NCBI GenBank assembly: GCA_038329555.1
Contig: JBBQNC010000138.1
Location: 1 to 8,968 of the forward strand
From: JALYUA01 sp038329555
GTDB taxonomy: Bacteria; Acidobacteriota; Thermoanaerobaculia; UBA5066; Gp7-AA6
Reading direction: 5' to 3'
DNA: 8,968 nt
The notes beneath the pieces were generated by a model. It was not told the DNA's origin. It did not search any database and saw only the letters and a program-made list of their open reading frames with translations. Both the position numbers and the translations under genes were made by a program. This document shows, piece after piece, positions 1 through 5,643 of this stretch (within the stretch, counting starts at the first letter, position 1; each line of letters opens with the position of its first letter).

Positions 1-729
1 GGCGTCGCGGCCCGCCCGTACGGCGTCGCGCATCGCGCGCGCCATCCGCACCGGGTCCCGCGCTCCGGCGATGCCGGTGTTCATGAGCACTCCGGCGGCG
101 CCGAGCTCCATGGCGACGCAGGCGTCCGAGGCCGTTCCGACTCCGGCGTCGACGATCACCGGCACCTTCGCGCGCTCGAGGATGATCGAGAGGTTGTTGG
201 GATTCTGGATGCCGAGACCCGAGCCGATCGGCGCGCCGAGCGGCATCACCGCCGCGGCGCCGGCGTCTTCGAGCTTGCGCGCCATGATCGGATCATCCGA
301 GGTGTAGGGGAACACGACGAACCCTTCCTTCACGAGCGTGCGGGTGGCGGCGAGCAGCTCTTCGTTATCGGGCCAGAGCGTCTGCTCGTCGCCGAGAACT
401 TCCAGCTTCACCCAGTGAGAGAGCCCCACTTCGCGGCCGAGCCGGGCGGCCCGCACGGCGTCCTCCGCATTGAAGCAACCCGCCGTGTTCGGGAGAATGG
501 TCATCCCCCGCGGGAGGAAGTCGAGCAGGGATTCCTTGCCGCGGTCGGTCAGGTTCACCCGGCGAACCGCGACGGTGACGATCTCCGCGGCGGATTCCTC
601 GAGCGCCCGCTGCATCAGCGGAAAGGTTGCGTACTTCCCCGTCCCGACGATCAGGCGGGAGGTGAAAGTCTTCCCCGCGAGCACCAGCGGCTCGGGGGAG
701 ACGGCGGGAACGATCTCGGTCGTGCTCAC
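1..729 (-). CDS. thiG: Thiazole synthase ThiG (C-terminus cut by window edge)
   Basis: ThiG condenses 1-deoxy-D-xylulose 5-phosphate, dehydroglycine and ThiS-thiocarboxylate sulfur into the thiazole phosphate of thiamine, in the cytoplasm. I translated the minus strand from a GTG at 729: 243 codons are present and the frame is still open at base 1, so roughly 10-20 C-terminal residues are missing compared with the usual 250-265. Visible motifs are RLIVGTGKY (25-33), RRVNL (56-60), LPNTAGCFNAEDAV (79-92), WVKLEVLGD (106-114) with the expected Schiff-base lysine K108, then PLGAPIGSGLGIQN, VDAGVG and MNTGIAGA. The start codon overlaps the panC stop as GTGA, which implies translational coupling and the same mRNA as panBC. 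No thiS, thiO or thiE is visible in the window. Family assignment is secure from the motifs. Confidence 0.95.
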   Translation of the reverse strand, partial: MSTTEIVPAVSPEPLVLAGKTFTSRLIVGTGKYATFPLMQRALEESAAEIVTVAVRRVNLTDRGKESLLDFLPRGMTILPNTAGCFNAEDAVRAARLGREVGLSHWVKLEVLGDEQTLWPDNEELLAATRTLVKEGFVVFPYTSDDPIMARKLEDAGAAAVMPLGAPIGSGLGIQNPNNLSIILERAKVPVIVDAGVGTASDACVAMELGAAGVLMNTGIAGARDPVRMARAMRDAVRAGRDA

Positions 730-1583
730 GATGGGTCCTTTCCTCCCGGGTCGAGTAGAACGTTGTCGATGAGCCGGGTCTTCCCCAGGCGCACGGCGGC
801 GGCGAGCGCGAGCCCGGGGGACATCCGCTCCGCGCGCGCCATGCTCGACGGATCGACCGCTTCGACGTAGTCGACGATGAAGCCGTGCTCTTCGAGCTCG
901 CGGCGCGTCTCCCGCTCCAACGCCCGCGCGTCGCCGACGGTCGCGGCTCGCTCGCGGGCGCGGGATAGGGCGCCGGAAAGGGCCGCGGCGCGCGTCCGGT
1001 CCTCCGCCGAGAGGTAGGCGTTGCGCGAGGACATCGCCAGACCGTCGGGCTCGCGCACGGTGCCGGCGACGACGATGCGAACCGGGAAGTCGAGGTCGCG
1101 CACGAGCCGGCGCACGACGGCCGTTTGCTGCAGGTCCTTCCGGCCGAAGTAGGCGGCGTCCGGAGCGACCTGCAGGAACAGCTTGGCGACGACCGTCGCG
1201 ACGCCCCGAAAGTGACCGGGGCGCGCGGCCCCCTCTCCGCCTTCCGTAACGCCGGCGACGTCGACCGACGTCGAAAAATCGGGCGGGTAGAACTCCGCCG
1301 CGTCGGGCGCATAGAGCAGGTCGGCGCCGGCCGAGGCGAGGAGCTTCGCGTCTTCGTCCGCCCGGCGAGGGTAACGGGCGAAGTCTTCGCCCGGGCCGAA
1401 CTGGAGCGGGTTGACGAAGATGGAAACGACGACGCAGCCGCACTCCCGGCGCGCGGTGCGCACGAGAGAGAGGTGTCCCTCGTGCAGCGCCCCCATGGTC
1501 GGCACGAAACCGACGGGGTGACCGGCGCGCTTTGCCTTGGCGACGCGCTCGCGAAGCGTCGGGAGGTCGCGGATCGTCTCCAT
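726..1583 (-). CDS. panC: Pantothenate synthetase PanC (pantoate--beta-alanine ligase)
   Basis: PanC joins pantoate and beta-alanine using ATP, via pantoyl adenylate, to give pantothenate (vitamin B5). The 285-residue product has the usual family length. Visible motifs are PTMGALHEGH (28-37, with the HxGH nucleotidyltransferase signature), FVNPLQFGPGEDFARYPR (56-73), FGRKDLQQ (many relatives have FGEKDYQQ) and DGLAMSSRN. The ATG at 1583 gives the normal N-terminus (METIRDLPTLR, then VGFVPTMGALHEGH), so this start is well supported. It lies 54 bases after the panB stop without a recognisable SD, but a TAGGCT hexamer (1599-1594) ends 10 bases before it, so a second, internal leaderless start is possible. 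Its TGA overlaps the thiG start as GTGA. Confidence 0.97.
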   Translation of the reverse strand: METIRDLPTLRERVAKAKRAGHPVGFVPTMGALHEGHLSLVRTARRECGCVVVSIFVNPLQFGPGEDFARYPRRADEDAKLLASAGADLLYAPDAAEFYPPDFSTSVDVAGVTEGGEGAARPGHFRGVATVVAKLFLQVAPDAAYFGRKDLQQTAVVRRLVRDLDFPVRIVVAGTVREPDGLAMSSRNAYLSAEDRTRAAALSGALSRARERAATVGDARALERETRRELEEHGFIVDYVEAVDPSSMARAERMSPGLALAAAVRLGKTRLIDNVLLDPGGKDPS

Positions 1584-1637
1584 GCCGCGGTCAAGCCTAG
1601 CAGCCTGGGAGCGAACGATGGGAACCGGCGCCCCGCC

Positions 1638-2486
1638 TCAGTAAATGCGGCGGAGAGCGGGGATCGCGCCGCCTGTGAACGACTCCGCGGCGCTCGGAAA
1701 CGCTCCCGTCTTGACGTCCTTCGCGAAGGCACGCGCCGCCTCCTCGATCACGGGCGAGAGCTCCGCGTAGCGCCGGGCGAACCTCGGAGTCGCCGCGCCC
1801 GTCAGGCCCATCACGTCGTGGAACACCAGCACCTGCCCGTCGCACCCCGCGCCGGCGCCGATCCCGATGGTCGGGACCGGGAGATCGCGGGTGATCTCGG
1901 CCGCGAGACCTTCCGGGACGCACTCGAGCACGAGCGCGAAGCACCCGGCCTCGACGAGCGCTTCGGCGTCCTGGCGGATCTCCGCGGCGTCGTGGGCGCT
2001 CTTGCCCTGGACCTTGAATCCGCCGAACTTGCGATACGACTGCGGGGTCAGGCCGACGTGGCCCATCACCGGAATGTCGGCGGCGAGGATCGCCTCGACG
2101 GCCGGGCGGACACGCCGGCCGCCCTCGACTTTGACGGCGGAGCAGCCTCCCTCGGCCAGAAGGCGGCCCGCGTTCACGACCGCCTCCCGCGGATCGGCCT
2201 GGTACGAGAGGAAGGGCATGTCGCCCACGACTAGGGCGCGCCGCGTCGCGTCGGCCACGGCCCGGGTGTGGCGCACCATCGAGTCCATGGTGGCGGTCAG
2301 GGTGTTGGCGCGCCCGTAGACGGTCATCTCGACGGAATCGCCGACGAGGAGGATGTCGATTCCGGCGGCGTCGAGGAGCGCCGCGGACGGCGCGTCGTAG
2401 GCGGTCATCATCGCGATCTTTTCCCGGCCTTTGGCCGACACGATCGCCGGGACGCCGACGGGGGAGGTTTCCGAAAGGCTGGCCAT
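1638..2486 (-). CDS. panB: 3-methyl-2-oxobutanoate hydroxymethyltransferase PanB
   Basis: PanB transfers a hydroxymethyl group from 5,10-methylene-tetrahydrofolate to 2-oxoisovalerate to give ketopantoate, the first committed step to pantothenate. The 282-residue product has the expected metal and catalytic positions: D50 in LVGDS, D89 in GDMPF, E121 in KVEGG and the general base E188 in LECVP, plus GHVGLTPQS (142-150) and IGIGAG. One oddity is Glu at position 53 (GDSVEM), where the E. coli enzyme has Gly (GDSLGM). The ATG at 2486 is fixed by GGAAAGGAG six bases upstream (2501-2493). It is the first gene of panB-panC-thiG. No panE (ketopantoate reductase) or panD is in the window, so those steps must be encoded elsewhere. 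Confidence 0.97.
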   Translation of the reverse strand: MASLSETSPVGVPAIVSAKGREKIAMMTAYDAPSAALLDAAGIDILLVGDSVEMTVYGRANTLTATMDSMVRHTRAVADATRRALVVGDMPFLSYQADPREAVVNAGRLLAEGGCSAVKVEGGRRVRPAVEAILAADIPVMGHVGLTPQSYRKFGGFKVQGKSAHDAAEIRQDAEALVEAGCFALVLECVPEGLAAEITRDLPVPTIGIGAGAGCDGQVLVFHDVMGLTGAATPRFARRYAELSPVIEEAARAFAKDVKTGAFPSAAESFTGGAIPALRRIY

Positions 2487-2492
2487 GTCGCG

Positions 2493-2501
2493 CTCCTTTC
2501 C
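2493..2501 (-). promoter_or_regulatory. Strong Shine-Dalgarno of panB
   Basis: The minus strand reads GGAAAGGAG, six bases before the panB ATG. Just upstream, GAGAGG can pair with CCTCTC in the leader (plus positions 2500-2505 and 2522-2527, loop of 16), so a small hairpin abuts the SD. It is short and may have no role. Apart from comEA, this is the only unambiguous, well-placed SD for a recognised gene in the window. Confidence 0.75.
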
Positions 2502-2554
2502 TCTCGGTCGACGTCCCCGAAGAGAGGATCGCCGCCGACAAGGGCGTGAGGAGA

Positions 2555-2583
2555 ATTATAGGACTTTTGGCCGGGAGATTCAG
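2555..2583 (-). promoter_or_regulatory. Probable sigma-70-type promoter of panB-panC-thiG
   Basis: On the minus strand a perfect -10 hexamer TATAAT occupies 2560-2555. A weak -35-like CTGAAT (3 of 6 matches) occupies 2583-2578, with a 17-base spacer. A transcript starting about seven bases downstream, near 2548, would have a leader of about 60 bases before the panB ATG. The AT-rich patch stands out in this GC-rich intergenic stretch. The -10 is convincing and the -35 is not. Confidence 0.55.
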
Positions 2584-2668
2584 GCCCGGGAAGGGGCTGC
2601 CGCCGACGAGGAGCGAGCCGCGGACATTCCCTTCTCCCCCGCGGTCGGGGGATGTTCAGCCCGGACAG

Positions 2669-2701
2669 ATGGTGGACAGGTGTTCGGAGACATGGTGGAC
2701 A
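2669..2701. repeat. Short direct repeat ATGGTGGACA, possible IS scar
   Basis: ATGGTGGACA occurs at 2669-2678 and 2692-2701, a period of 23 bases, with GTGTTCGGAGAC between the copies. On the other strand this reads as two TGTCCACCAT blocks, the kind of repeated short motif found at the ends of some insertion sequences. No transposase frame adjoins it and no matching second end was found, so an IS remnant is only a suggestion. Confidence 0.3.
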
Positions 2702-2813
2702 CATTTACGGGTGGAGGATGGGCCTTGGGAGGGCCAATCCGATGCCTTGGAGCGAGGTGTCCGTCATGGGTCAGCGTGAGGGGGAGTCGCTGGTGATGAA
2801 CCGATGCTGCGCC

Positions 2814-2926
2814 TGGCTCCCCCTCACCCGTCCTCTCCCCCCGCTGTCGCGGGTGGAGAGGGGACGAGCGAGCCGGCTCGCCTCCCCGGCACGGCACCGC
2901 GAACGCTGTTTCTGAAGGCGAGCCGG
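2814..2926. repeat. Composite palindromic element, copy 1
   Basis: The element has two inverted repeats in series. The first pairs CCTCTCCCCCCGC (2832-2844) with GCGGGTGGAGAGG (2849-2861): 12 of 13 positions pair around a four-base loop. The second pairs CCGGCTCGCC (2873-2882) with GGCGAGCCGG (2917-2926), 10 of 10, around a 34-base loop. Its first 71 bases (2814-2884) match copy 2 (2940-3010) at 68 positions by eye. One difference lies in the hairpin loop and two lie just 3' of the stem. The CTCCCCCTCACCC lead-in is typical of GC-rich intergenic repeats such as REP-like or MITE-like elements. Confidence 0.75.
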
Positions 2927-2939
2927 GACGTTTCTTGGA

Positions 2940-3051
2940 TGGCTCCCCCTCACCCGTCCTCTCCCCCCGCTGTTGCGGGTGGAGAGGGGAGGAGCGTGCC
3001 GGCTCGCCTCTCTTTTCGGACGTGAGCGGCTCTTTCGCTGGAGGCGAGCCG
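2940..3051. repeat. Composite palindromic element, copy 2
   Basis: This copy repeats the order of copy 1 at an offset of 126 bases: the CCTCTCC/GGAGAGG hairpin, then a second inverted repeat, CGGCTCGCCTC (3000-3010) with GAGGCGAGCCG (3041-3051), 11 of 11 pairs around a 30-base loop. The loop sequence differs from copy 1 while the arms are kept, as expected if base pairing is selected. The second stem lies about 30 bases after the kinase stop codon, so in RNA it could act as a 3' hairpin for that transcript, but no T-run follows it. Confidence 0.75.
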
Positions 3052-3077
3052 CGGCTTACCTTGAATGGACCAGGGCC

Positions 3078-3740
3078 TTAACTCGGATGGCCCGCCGGCA
3101 CGTAGTACTGCACGCCGCGCTTCGCCCTCTGGATCTGCGCGACGAGATCGTCGAAGTCCGCCGGACGGTGAACGAAGTCGATCTCGTTCGAGTCGACCAC
3201 GAGCAGGGGCGTCTCTTCGTAATGGTAGAAGTAATAGTTGTAGGCCTCGATGATCTGCGCCAGGTACTCGGGCGTGATCGACTTGTCCGTCGTCCGCGAG
3301 CGCTTCTTGATCCGCTTCAGGCACGTCTCGAGGGAGCCCTGGAGGTAGATCACGAGGTCGGGCCGCGGGACGGTCTCCGACAGGAGGCTGTAGAGCCGGT
3401 CGTAGATCAGGAGCTCGGAGTCATCGAGGTTCAGGCACGCGAAGATCTTGTTCTTTGCAAAATGGTAGTCGGCGACGACGAGCGTCGTGAAGAGATCGAT
3501 CTGCGCGATCTCGCGCTGCTGCTGGTACCGGGAGAGAAGGAAGAACAGCTCCGTCTGGAACGCGGCGCCCTTCTTCTTCCGGTAGAACTCGGTCAGGAAC
3601 GGGTTTTCGGGGTCCTCGAGGATCTGAGTGCCGTGAAAGCGCCGCGCTAGGAGCTCCATCAGGGAGGTCTTTCCGACGCCGATCGGTCCATCGATGGCCA
3701 CGTGCCGGAGCTTGACGTCGCCTTCCGATGGAATCGCCAT
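3078..3740 (-). CDS. Deoxynucleoside kinase family protein
   Basis: The 220-residue product belongs to the deoxynucleoside kinase (dNK/dGK/dAK) family, which phosphorylates deoxynucleosides for dNTP salvage in the cytoplasm. It has a P-loop GPIGVGKTS (18-26), an acidic EDPENPF segment (42-48) at the usual place of the catalytic acid, RYQQQRE as the base-recognition helix, YDRLYS in place of the usual (D/E)RS motif, and an arginine/lysine-rich lid around KRIKKRSR. The preferred deoxynucleoside cannot be read from sequence. From family knowledge, relatives in Acidobacteriota and Deltaproteobacteria often lie near folK and panBC; folK is absent here. The ATG at 3740 lacks an SD but has TAAAAT ten bases upstream. 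It follows ubiA by 58 bases on the same strand. Codon use looks slightly less GC-biased than its neighbours (many Lys, Tyr, Asn, Ile). Confidence 0.9.
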   Translation of the reverse strand: MAIPSEGDVKLRHVAIDGPIGVGKTSLMELLARRFHGTQILEDPENPFLTEFYRKKKGAAFQTELFFLLSRYQQQREIAQIDLFTTLVVADYHFAKNKIFACLNLDDSELLIYDRLYSLLSETVPRPDLVIYLQGSLETCLKRIKKRSRTTDKSITPEYLAQIIEAYNYYFYHYEETPLLVVDSNEIDFVHRPADFDDLVAQIQRAKRGVQYYVPAGHPS

Positions 3741-3750
3741 GTGTGCGGGG

Positions 3751-3756
3751 ATTTTA
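3751..3756 (-). promoter_or_regulatory. TAAAAT -10-like box, possible leaderless start of kinase gene
   Basis: TAAAAT on the minus strand ends ten bases before the kinase ATG, and no SD lies between. A -10 here would start transcription within a few bases of the ATG. No convincing -35 is seen. A GGCCC/GGGCC hairpin (3765-3769 with 3776-3780) lies just upstream in the gap after ubiA and could end or attenuate the ubiXA transcript. Confidence 0.4.
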
Positions 3757-3798
3757 CTCCGGGCGGCCCGTCGCGGGGCCGAATGCTCGAAGCGCCCG

Positions 3799-4686
3799 TC
3801 AGCCGAGAAGAACGTCCGCGATGCCGAACGCCGCGAGGGCGACGGACACGACCCCGTTTGCCATGAAGAACGCCGCGTTGATGCGGGACAGATCGCCCGG
3901 CCGCACGATCGCGTGCTGGTACACGAGAGCGCCCGCCGTCACGACGATCCCGGCCGCGAAGAGCGCTCCACCCCCCGAGAGCCGCCACACCGCGATCAAG
4001 AGCGGGATCATCGCCGCGTGGAGAAGGGCGGAGATCCGAAGGGCCGCCGCCGCCCCCCACCGCGCCGGGATCGACCGGAGGCCCGCCGACCGGTCGTGCT
4101 CCTCGTCCTGGAGCGAATAGATGACGTCGAACCCGGCCGTCCAGAACAGCACGGCGAATCCCAGAAGGACCGGCTCGAGGTCGAGCCGCCCGCGAACGGC
4201 GATCCACGCTCCCGCGGGAGCGAGCGAGAGGCACAGGCCGAGCACCAGGTGGGACGCCCACGTGAACCGCTTCGTGTACGAGTAGAGAAAGAGCAGCGCG
4301 AGGGCGACCGGCGAGAGGAGCAGCGTCAGCCGATTCAGAGACGCCGCCGCCGCTACGAACAGAGTTGCCGACGCGACCAGAAAAATCCTCACGAACGCCG
4401 GAGACAGGGCGCCCGCCGGGAGGGCGCGCGACGCGGTGCGCGGGTTCGCGGCGTCGAGCTCGCGGTCCACGAGCCGGTTGTGGGCCATCGCGGCGCTTCG
4501 GGCTCCCACCATGGCGAGAAGGATTTTCAGGAGCGTCGACCACTCGGGGATCCCGCGGGCCGCGAGGACCGCCGAAAGCAGTGCGAACGGAAGCGCGAAG
4601 AGGGTGTGGGAGAACTTGATCATCTCGAGCGTCGTCCGCGCGGAGCGGGCGAGCGAGAGGACGGGCGGTCCGGTCCGCGCCGTCAC
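3799..4686 (-). CDS. ubiA: UbiA-family aromatic prenyltransferase (menaquinone type probable)
   Basis: This integral-membrane enzyme transfers a polyprenyl chain onto an aromatic acid. The 295-residue product carries both Asp-rich motifs that bind Mg-diphosphate: N70-xxx-D74-xxx-D78 (in HNRLVDRELDAANPRT) and D187-xx-Y190-xxx-D194-xxx-D198. About seven to nine hydrophobic segments fill the rest. The start is taken as the GTG at 4686, which overlaps the ubiX stop as GTGA and gives a normal-length N-terminus before IKFSHTLFALPFALLSA. The open frame continues far upstream, but that part lies antisense or out of frame to ubiX and is a shadow. Many bacteria that make only menaquinone carry this UbiA subgroup beside UbiX in the futalosine route (MqnP/MqnM); that assignment here is inference, and 4-hydroxybenzoate octaprenyltransferase is the alternative. 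Confidence 0.92.
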   Translation of the reverse strand: MTARTGPPVLSLARSARTTLEMIKFSHTLFALPFALLSAVLAARGIPEWSTLLKILLAMVGARSAAMAHNRLVDRELDAANPRTASRALPAGALSPAFVRIFLVASATLFVAAAASLNRLTLLLSPVALALLFLYSYTKRFTWASHLVLGLCLSLAPAGAWIAVRGRLDLEPVLLGFAVLFWTAGFDVIYSLQDEEHDRSAGLRSIPARWGAAAALRISALLHAAMIPLLIAVWRLSGGGALFAAGIVVTAGALVYQHAIVRPGDLSRINAAFFMANGVVSVALAAFGIADVLLG

Positions 4687-5309
4687 GACGAAACGGTTTG
4701 CGGGCCCCGCCAGCGGTCGTCGGGACCCTGCACTTCGATCCCGAGCCAGCGCGCGGCGCGCGCGCAGTAGGAGTCGAGGAACCGGTCCATAGACGGGGCG
4801 GACAGGTAGAAGGCGGGAGAGGGCGGAGCGACGACGGCGCCGGCGAGCGTCACACGTTGCATGTTCTCGATGTGCACGAGCGAGTACGGCGACTCGCGAA
4901 AGGCGAGCACGAGTGGCCGGCGCTCCTTGAGACAGACGTCCGCGGCGCGCTGGAGCAGGCCGCGCGAGATACCGTGGGCGATCGCGCCGAGAGTGCCTCC
5001 GCTGCAAGGCACCACGGCCATCCCGGCGGTCGGATACGAGCCCGAGGCAATCGACGCGCCGACGTCGTCGTTCGGGTGGATCTCGATCCGGGCCGCCGCG
5101 GTCCCCTCGATGCGCAGAAGCCGGACGAAATCCGACGCCTCTTCGATCGAGGGGTCGAGCTCCGTGCGGGCCACGCGGAGCGCCGAGTCCGATACGACGA
5201 GATGAAGACGGGTGACGTCGGGCGCCGTCAGCGCGAGCTCGACGAAGCGGCGGGCGAGCAGCGCTCCCGAGCCGCCCGACACACCGACGATGATTTCCTT
5301 CCCGCTCAT
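4683..5309 (-). CDS. ubiX: UbiX-family flavin prenyltransferase
   Basis: UbiX joins dimethylallyl phosphate to reduced FMN, giving the prenyl-FMN cofactor used by UbiD-type decarboxylases. The 208-residue product has the Rossmann-like flavin site VGVSGGSGA (8-16), SGSYPT (89-94), PCSGGTLGAIAHG (101-113), LKERRPLVL (127-135) and FRESP (137-141), all typical of the family. ATG 5309 is the only in-frame ATG/GTG/TTG before an upstream stop. An AGGAGG is present but about 18 bases away, too far to serve, while TAAACT ends eight bases before the ATG. The stop overlaps the ubiA start. No ubiD/mqnL-type decarboxylase is in the window, so the enzyme that uses the cofactor must be elsewhere. Confidence 0.94.
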   Translation of the reverse strand: MSGKEIIVGVSGGSGALLARRFVELALTAPDVTRLHLVVSDSALRVARTELDPSIEEASDFVRLLRIEGTAAARIEIHPNDDVGASIASGSYPTAGMAVVPCSGGTLGAIAHGISRGLLQRAADVCLKERRPLVLAFRESPYSLVHIENMQRVTLAGAVVAPPSPAFYLSAPSMDRFLDSYCARAARWLGIEVQGPDDRWRGPQTVSS

Positions 5310-5317
5310 CGCGCAGG

Positions 5318-5323
5318 AGTTTA
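5318..5323 (-). promoter_or_regulatory. TAAACT -10-like box, possible leaderless start of ubiX
   Basis: TAAACT fits TANNNT and ends eight bases before the ubiX ATG, placing transcription start at or next to the codon. The SD-like AGGAGG further upstream would then lie outside the mRNA. AGGAG and CTCCT flank the box, so a 5-bp hairpin is also possible if transcription begins further upstream. Confidence 0.4.
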
Positions 5324-5355
5324 CCCGCCTCCTTCCGACACGATCTCAGACGCCC

Positions 5356-5371
5356 GACAAGAAGACTTGTC
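5356..5371. promoter_or_regulatory. Palindrome GACAAG-AAGA-CTTGTC upstream of ubiX
   Basis: A perfect 6+6 inverted repeat with a four-base centre lies about 33 bases upstream of the proposed ubiX -10 and is followed by a second small inverted repeat, GCGGT/ACCGC (5382-5386 and 5393-5397). It could be a dimeric repressor or activator site for ubiXA, or just a hairpin. No protein is known to me for this exact site. Confidence 0.3.
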
Positions 5372-5490
5372 TCCCGGCTAAGCGGTTCGCAGACCGCGAG
5401 TTCGCGCCGGCCCGCGTGCGCCCGAGAGAATTCTTTGTCGATCTTCGACGGGCCCCCGCGGCATCCGAAGAACGAGAACTCCCGTGGTTT

Positions 5491-5561
5491 GAGGCCCTTC
5501 GGCGCCTTCGTGTCTTCGGGCACGCCTCTGGCCTTCTGGCTTCGCCAACGAAAGGAGGGCC
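5491..5561 (+). ncRNA. Candidate structured leader RNA of comEA
   Basis: Read as RNA, three nested or adjacent stems can form: GAGGC (5491-5495) with GCCTC (5524-5528); GUGUC-UUCG-GGCAC (5510-5523), a stem closed by the very stable C(UUCG)G loop; and GGCCUUCU (5530-5537) with GGAGGGCC (5554-5561), eight pairs including two G-U, enclosing a smaller GGC-UUC-GCC hairpin. The last stem buries most of a perfect AGGAGG SD (5553-5558). It does not match a riboswitch class that I can recognise. It could equally be a dispersed intergenic repeat. Confidence 0.4.
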
Positions 5562-5562
5562 G

Positions 5563-5577
5563 ATGGAGAACGCCTGA
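5563..5577 (+). CDS. Possible four-codon leader ORF (Met-Glu-Asn-Ala)
   Basis: ATG-GAG-AAC-GCC-TGA follows a perfect AGGAGG (5553-5558) at four bases. A consensus SD before so short a frame is unusual, as most genes in this window have no SD. It could be a regulatory upstream ORF for comEA or a leftover start of a decayed gene. Translation is unproven. Confidence 0.25.
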   Translation: MENA

Positions 5578-5590
5578 TCGCGAGGACCCG

Positions 5591-5632
5591 ATGAGGACAT
5601 TTCCCGAATCGACCGGAACGAAAGAGAAGTGA
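5591..5632 (+). CDS. Possible 13-residue leader peptide upstream of comEA
   Basis: The ATG at 5591 is preceded by GAGGA at four bases and encodes MRTFPESTGTKEK. Its TGA overlaps a GTG (5629) that is in frame with comEA, forming GTGA, the same junction used by four other gene pairs here. The comEA SD lies directly after, so ribosomes finishing this frame could re-initiate at 5629 or 5644. Charged and unremarkable sequence; speculative. Confidence 0.25.
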   Translation: MRTFPESTGTKEK

Positions 5633-5643
5633 AAAGGAGCGAA

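Larger units (their letters stand above)
2487..3077. other. Gene-free interval with promoter, repeats and hairpins
   Basis: No open frame here resembles a known protein, and those present are short, overlapping and unsupported by an SD. Going away from panB, the interval holds the panB promoter (2555-2583), a short G/C hairpin CCCCCG-CGGT-CGGGGG (2636-2651), a direct repeat of ATGGTGGACA (2669-2678 and 2692-2701), an inverted pair GTGAGGGGGAG/CTCCCCCTCAC (2776-2786 and 2817-2827), and two tandem palindromic elements (2814-2926 and 2940-3051). It separates the kinase gene from the pantothenate operon and looks like a site where small repeats have accumulated. Confidence 0.7.
5310..5643. other. 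Divergent intergenic region between ubiX and comEA
   Basis: About 330 bases separate the divergent genes. Next to ubiX lie a TANNNT box and a palindrome. Next to comEA lies a structured, UUCG-rich segment (5491-5561) and two mini-ORFs (5563-5577 and 5591-5632). A 65-codon open frame (5435-5632) also crosses it from a TTG, without an SD or recognisable domain, and is probably chance. I see no convincing -35/-10 pair for comEA. Confidence 0.6.

Noticed and set aside
365..1732. 455-codon minus-strand frame over panC and thiG
   Set aside because: It is out of frame with panC and thiG, both of which have full family motifs; its Arg/Ser-rich translation is a typical shadow.
2431..2953. Several overlapping short frames in the panB upstream region
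   Set aside because: They conflict with one another on both strands, cross inverted repeats, have no SD and encode low-complexity peptides.
5541..5610. Fluoride or c-di-GMP riboswitch before comEA
   Set aside because: GGCCGATGGAGAACGCC loosely recalls a fluoride switch, but the conserved 3' CTGATG...CCTAC block is missing, and no GEMM core motif is present.
5435..5632. 65-codon plus-strand frame ahead of comEA
   Set aside because: TTG start, no SD, no recognised domain, and it runs across predicted RNA stems; more likely chance or part of an intergenic repeat.
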